64,000 nt of DNA from SHZI01 sp964417725 (lineage in GTDB: Bacteria; Pseudomonadota; Gammaproteobacteria; Steroidobacterales; GCA-2729495): positions 1 to 64,000 of the forward strand of contig CAYQIV010000014.1 in assembly GCA_964417725.1 (NCBI GenBank), given 5' to 3'. The stretch's first letter is position 1; each line of letters starts with the position of its first letter. This document shows positions 60,933-64,000 of the stretch, one piece after another. Position numbers and translations under genes: made by a program. Under the pieces are notes generated by a model. That model worked only from the letters and a program-made list of their open reading frames with translations. It was not told where the DNA came from and made no database searches.

Positions 60933-62624
60933 TCAGCCCGCATCACCCGCCAGGGCGAGCAGTTCGGCGCGCACCACCTTGCCGACCGGGTTGCGCGGCA
61001 GGGCCGCCACCAGGCACAGCCGCTCCGGCCACTTGAAGGGCGCCAGCCCGCGCCCGCGGGCGTAGTCCTGCAGGCTTTCGAGCGTCGGTGTTGCACCCGG
61101 GCGCGGCACGGCGACGGCGCAGACGCGCTCGCCCATGACCTCGTCGGGCACCCCCACCACCGCCAGTTCGGCGATGTCGGGGTGGCCGGCCAGCACCGCG
61201 TCGACCTCGTCCGGCGAGATCTTGACGCCGCCGCGGACGATGATCTGTTTCAGCCGGCCGACGAAGCGGTAATAGCGTCCGCCCTCGCCGCCGATCTCGA
61301 AGAGGTCTCCGGTGCGGAAGTAGCCGTCCGGCGTGAACGACTGGGCCGTGAGTTCCGGCGCGCGAAAGTAGCCGTCGAAAACCGTCGCACCGCGCACCAG
61401 CAACTCACCGGCCTGGCCGGCAGTGGTGATCTCGGCACCGGTGGCCGGGTCGACGAGGCACGTCTCCATCAGCGCCGACACGCGCTGCGGCCAGCCCAGT
61501 TCGGGACGGCCGAAGCGCGGAAAGTAGCGCGCACGGTCTTCCGGGTCGGGGACCTCGGCCGGCCCGCTGGCCAGCGACACGCCCTCGTTGGAGCCGAACA
61601 GGTTGACGATCTCGATGCCGTGGCGCTCGCGGTAGCTGCGGATCATCGCCAGCGGCAGCGGCGCCGAACCCGAGCCGATGCAGCGCAGGCTGCCGAGGTC
61701 GATGCCCTCGAGCAGCGCTTCGTTCTGCAGCAGCATCTGCAGGATCGCCGGTGGCGCGATGGCGTAGTCCGGCCGCTCGGCATGGATCTGCCGCAGCCAC
61801 ACGGGCAGTTCGAAAGGATGGTGCAGGACCAGCGTGCCGGCGCACCGCAGCCAGCTCAGCAGGCACCCGCCGATGGCCGCCATGTTGACCAGCGGGAACG
61901 GATTGAGCAGACGGTCACCGGTACGCAGCTGCGTGGCCTCGAAGTGCGCATGGCTGATCGCGACCCAGTGGTTGTGGCTGCGCGGCACGCCCTTCGGCAA
62001 TCCTTCGGTGCCGGAGGTCCAGCACACGGTGACGATGTCGTCCGCTTCGACTGCCGCTTCCCGTTCGATCTCGGCCAGCAGCGCCGGCCGGGGGGCCGGC
62101 ATGTCGCGCGGCGCGAAGGGCTGGGCGCCGCGCGGTGCCGTGTGGCCCAGCACCAGCACCGTCGGCGCATCCGGCAACGCCAGCGCCGCCGCCGCCGGGG
62201 CATCCTCCTTGCAGCGCGCCACCGTGAGCAGCGCCCGCGCACCGGTCAGGCGGGCGATGCCGGCAAGCTCGTGGCCGCGGTACTGCATCGGCACGGGGCT
62301 GAGGATGATGCCGGCGCGGCTCGCGGCGATGTACAGTGCCACGTACTCGGCGACGTTCGGCAACTGCACGATCAGGATGTCGTTGCGGCGCAGGTTGGCG
62401 GCATGCAGGGCCAGCTGGGTCCGGCCGACCAGCGCGTCGAGCCCGGCGTAATCGAGACGCAGCGGCGTGGCGCCATCGAGGGTCGTGCGGTTGAACGGGT
62501 CGATGACTGCCGGGCGGGTCGGGTCCTGTGCGGCGGCCCGGGCATGGAGGTCGCCGATGCGGGTATCGTCCCACCAGCCGCGCTGGCGGTAACGTCGACC
62601 CAGGTCGTCTGGCGTGGTGCGCAT
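60933..62624 (-). CDS. Acyl-CoA synthetase 2 (AMP-forming)
   Basis: 563 residues from MRTTPDDLGRRY. P-loop VCWTSGTEGLPKGVPRSH, GSNEGVSLASG (A5), DGYFRTGDLFEIGGEGGRYYRFVGRLKQIIVRGGVKISPDEVDAVL (A7-A8), and the catalytic Lys in RNPVGKVVRAEL. It activates a carboxylic acid, probably one entering the thiolase and NMO-like genes next door. The TCACTTGCATAAYG box lies 51 bases before the start. The gene is divergent from the next gene. Confidence 0.9.
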   Translation of the reverse strand: MRTTPDDLGRRYRQRGWWDDTRIGDLHARAAAQDPTRPAVIDPFNRTTLDGATPLRLDYAGLDALVGRTQLALHAANLRRNDILIVQLPNVAEYVALYIAASRAGIILSPVPMQYRGHELAGIARLTGARALLTVARCKEDAPAAAALALPDAPTVLVLGHTAPRGAQPFAPRDMPAPRPALLAEIEREAAVEADDIVTVCWTSGTEGLPKGVPRSHNHWVAISHAHFEATQLRTGDRLLNPFPLVNMAAIGGCLLSWLRCAGTLVLHHPFELPVWLRQIHAERPDYAIAPPAILQMLLQNEALLEGIDLGSLRCIGSGSAPLPLAMIRSYRERHGIEIVNLFGSNEGVSLASGPAEVPDPEDRARYFPRFGRPELGWPQRVSALMETCLVDPATGAEITTAGQAGELLVRGATVFDGYFRAPELTAQSFTPDGYFRTGDLFEIGGEGGRYYRFVGRLKQIIVRGGVKISPDEVDAVLAGHPDIAELAVVGVPDEVMGERVCAVAVPRPGATPTLESLQDYARGRGLAPFKWPERLCLVAALPRNPVGKVVRAELLALAGDAG

Positions 62625-62674
62625 CGGCTGCTCCGGAAACGACGGTCATCGCCGTCCGTCGCACCAGATGGTAT

Positions 62675-62689
62675 CGTTATGCAAGTGAC
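62675..62689 (-). promoter_or_regulatory. TCACTTGCATAAYG box at the synthetase/NMO divergent promoter
   Basis: The - strand reads GTCACTTGCATAACG, identical over 15 bases to the SDR promoter box. It lies 51 bases before the synthetase start and 13 bases before the ATG at 62703 of the divergent gene; an in-frame ATG at 62679 falls inside the box. Confidence 0.62.
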
Positions 62690-62702
62690 TTTGGGAACCC
62701 GC

Positions 62703-63722
62703 ATGCCCACACCCACCGGCACCGATGCACGCACCGACCGGCTGGCCGCCCTGACGGGCGGGATGCGCCTGCCGCTGATCGCGGCGCCCATGTTCCTCGT
62801 CTCGGGACCCGATCTGGTGCTCGCCGCCTGCCGGGCCGGCATCGGTGGCGCCTTCCCCGCCCCCAACGCACGCGACCTCGACATCCTCGACAACTGGTTG
62901 CAGCGCATCGCCGGCGAACACGCCGCCCTGCAGCGCACAGCGGCCGGGCCGGTCGGGCCGTGGGCCATCAACCTCGTCACCCACCGCTCCTACGACCGGC
63001 TCGCCGGCGAGCTGGAACGGGTGGCACGCTACCGGCCACCGCTGGTCATCACGGCGCTCGGCGGGCCGCAGCCGGTCATCGATACCGTGCACGGCTGGGG
63101 CGGATTGGTCTTTGCCGACGTCAGCTCGGTGGCCTTCGCGCGCAAGGCGGCTGCTGCCGGTGCCGATGGCCTGGTGCTGGTCTGCGCCGGTGCCGGCGGC
63201 CACACCGGCAACCTCTCGCCCTTCACCTTCATCGCCGCGGTGCGCGAGTTCTATGACGGCATCATCGTGCTCGCCGGCGGCATCGGCAGCGGCCGGGCGA
63301 TCCGCGCCGCGCAGCTCCTCGGCGCTGACCTCGCCTATGCCGGCACTCCATTCATCGCTGCGCACGAAAGCATGGCCCCGGCGCGGTACCGTGACATGCT
63401 GGTCCGCGCCGGCATCGAGGACCTGGTCCTGACGCCGGCCTTCACCGGTGCCCCGGCGTGGTACCTGCGCGAAAGCATCGAGGCCGCCGGCCTCGACCCC
63501 GACGACCTCAAGGGCAAGACCCGCGTCGACTGGTCGAACTCGCAGGGCCAGCTCAAGGCCTGGCGCGACATCTGGTCGGCCGGCCAGGGTGTCGGCACCC
63601 TCCACGCCATCGAACCGCTCGCCGCGATCGTCGCGCGGCTGTGCGACGAATACCGCGATGCCGACCCGGCAGCCGCGGCACCGCCCACCACCTGCACCAG
63701 CCCCCGGGGGAACACGGCATGA
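62703..63722 (+). CDS. Nitronate monooxygenase-like flavoprotein (NPD family)
   Basis: 339 residues from MPTPTGTDARTDRLAALTGGMRLPLIAAPMFLVSGP. TIM-barrel FMN motifs are AGAGGHTGNLSPFTFIAAV, LAGGIGSGRAIRAAQLLGADLAYAGTPFIAA. The family includes nitronate monooxygenases and enoyl-reductase-like or trans-isomerase proteins; the catalytic His is not certain here. The start inside the box (62679, eight codons earlier) is rejected. Four-base overlap with the next thiolase gene suggests a shared pathway. Confidence 0.82.
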   Translation: MPTPTGTDARTDRLAALTGGMRLPLIAAPMFLVSGPDLVLAACRAGIGGAFPAPNARDLDILDNWLQRIAGEHAALQRTAAGPVGPWAINLVTHRSYDRLAGELERVARYRPPLVITALGGPQPVIDTVHGWGGLVFADVSSVAFARKAAAAGADGLVLVCAGAGGHTGNLSPFTFIAAVREFYDGIIVLAGGIGSGRAIRAAQLLGADLAYAGTPFIAAHESMAPARYRDMLVRAGIEDLVLTPAFTGAPAWYLRESIEAAGLDPDDLKGKTRVDWSNSQGQLKAWRDIWSAGQGVGTLHAIEPLAAIVARLCDEYRDADPAAAAPPTTCTSPRGNTA

Positions 63723-64000
63723 CCGAAGCCTTCATCTACGACCACGTGCGCACGCCGCGCGGCCGTGGCAAACCCGACGGCGCGCTGCACCCGGCCACGC
63801 CGGTCACGCTCGTCAGGCACGTGCTCGAGGCCTTGCGCGAGCGCAGCGGGCTCGACACCACGCTGCTCGACGACGTGATCCTCGGCTGCGTGGCACCCGT
63901 CGGCGAACAGGGCGCCAACATCGCCCGCGCCGGCGTGCTCGCCGCCGACTACGCCGAGTCGGTGCCCGGCAAGCAGATCAACCGTTTCTGCGCATCCGGC
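63719..64000 (+). CDS. Thiolase (acetyl-CoA C-acyltransferase), 5' part only
   Basis: 94 residues before the window edge. MTEAFIYDHVRTPRGRGKPDGALHPATPVTLVRHVL is a typical thiolase start, and the last residues INRFCASG include the nucleophilic Cys in the proper CASG register. The ATG overlaps the previous stop (ATGA). It would cleave 3-ketoacyl-CoA in the same operon. Confidence 0.88.
   Translation, partial: MTEAFIYDHVRTPRGRGKPDGALHPATPVTLVRHVLEALRERSGLDTTLLDDVILGCVAPVGEQGANIARAGVLAADYAESVPGKQINRFCASG

Noticed and set aside
62679..62702. Alternative ATG start of the NPD gene
   Set aside because: The ATG is inside the regulatory box; ATG 62703 gives a normal N-terminus.
59097..63722. Very long open frame (about 1540 codons) running through TonB receptor 2, the C/G tract and the NPD gene
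   Set aside because: It is a GC-rich shadow frame; only its last 340 codons (from 62703) have recognisable protein sequence.

Overview
The window is GC-rich chromosomal DNA of a motile, Gram-negative, probably aerobic bacterium. The flagellar gene order (fliK-fliLMNOPQR-flhBA-flhF-fleN-fliA-motCD-DUF2802), the sigma-54 flagellar promoters, the FleQ/FlrA-like activator and the CysB-type regulator point to a Gammaproteobacterium. The TonB receptors and acyl-CoA genes suggest an environmental, catabolically versatile one. I cannot name the genus. I see no tRNA, rRNA, CRISPR array, insertion sequence or prophage. No stretch longer than about 300 bases lacks a gene.

Layout. (1) 1-15.9 kb: a late flagellar operon on the + strand. 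It runs from the fliJ tail through switch, export, placement (FlhF/FleN), sigma-28 and MotC/MotD genes to a 57-residue protein, a DUF2802 protein and an HDOD-GGDEF protein. The chemotaxis genes that usually lie between fliA and motC are absent. Two near-identical sigma-54 promoters precede fliK and fliL, and a FleQ-like activator without its N-terminal domain lies just downstream on the - strand. (2) 17-25.5 kb: a methionine aminotransferase, an MFS carrier, a Zn/Cd/Pb ATPase with a His-rich insertion and a dyad upstream, a diguanylate cyclase, a glutamine amidotransferase and a cytochrome b561/cytochrome c pair. (3) 25.6-36 kb: two more MFS carriers of the same subfamily, an aldehyde dehydrogenase, a DUF1838 protein, a paraoxonase-like lactonase, a TonB receptor and a membrane LytTR regulator.

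(4) 36-47.4 kb: an unknown membrane protein, ctaB, then sulfur and tetrapyrrole genes: cysH, cysB (-), cysG, cysK, a short HemA, a HemC-HemD-like fusion, hemB and hemL. The tightly packed cysG-cysK-hemA-hemCD-hemB-hemL run could carry glutamyl-tRNA to siroheme, but its HemA is about 110 residues short and its HemC lacks the cofactor cysteine.

(5) 47.5-64 kb: a CoA-ester catabolic island. It holds an SDR, a tandem HxlR regulator, two acyl-CoA dehydrogenases flanking an APH-type kinase, two acyl-CoA synthetases, MaoC, DUF35-thiolase, a phytoene-desaturase-like flavoprotein, a TonB receptor, a nitronate-monooxygenase-like protein and the start of a thiolase. The kinase/dehydrogenase pair is a split version of eukaryotic ACAD11 and resembles the levulinate (lva) system, so 4-hydroxy acids or lactones are possible substrates. 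Three promoters in the island share the box TCACTTGCATAAYG, and a related palindrome lies between the HxlR gene and its divergent dehydrogenase. An abnormal C/G homopolymer tract at about 60.8-60.9 kb may be a sequencing or assembly artefact.
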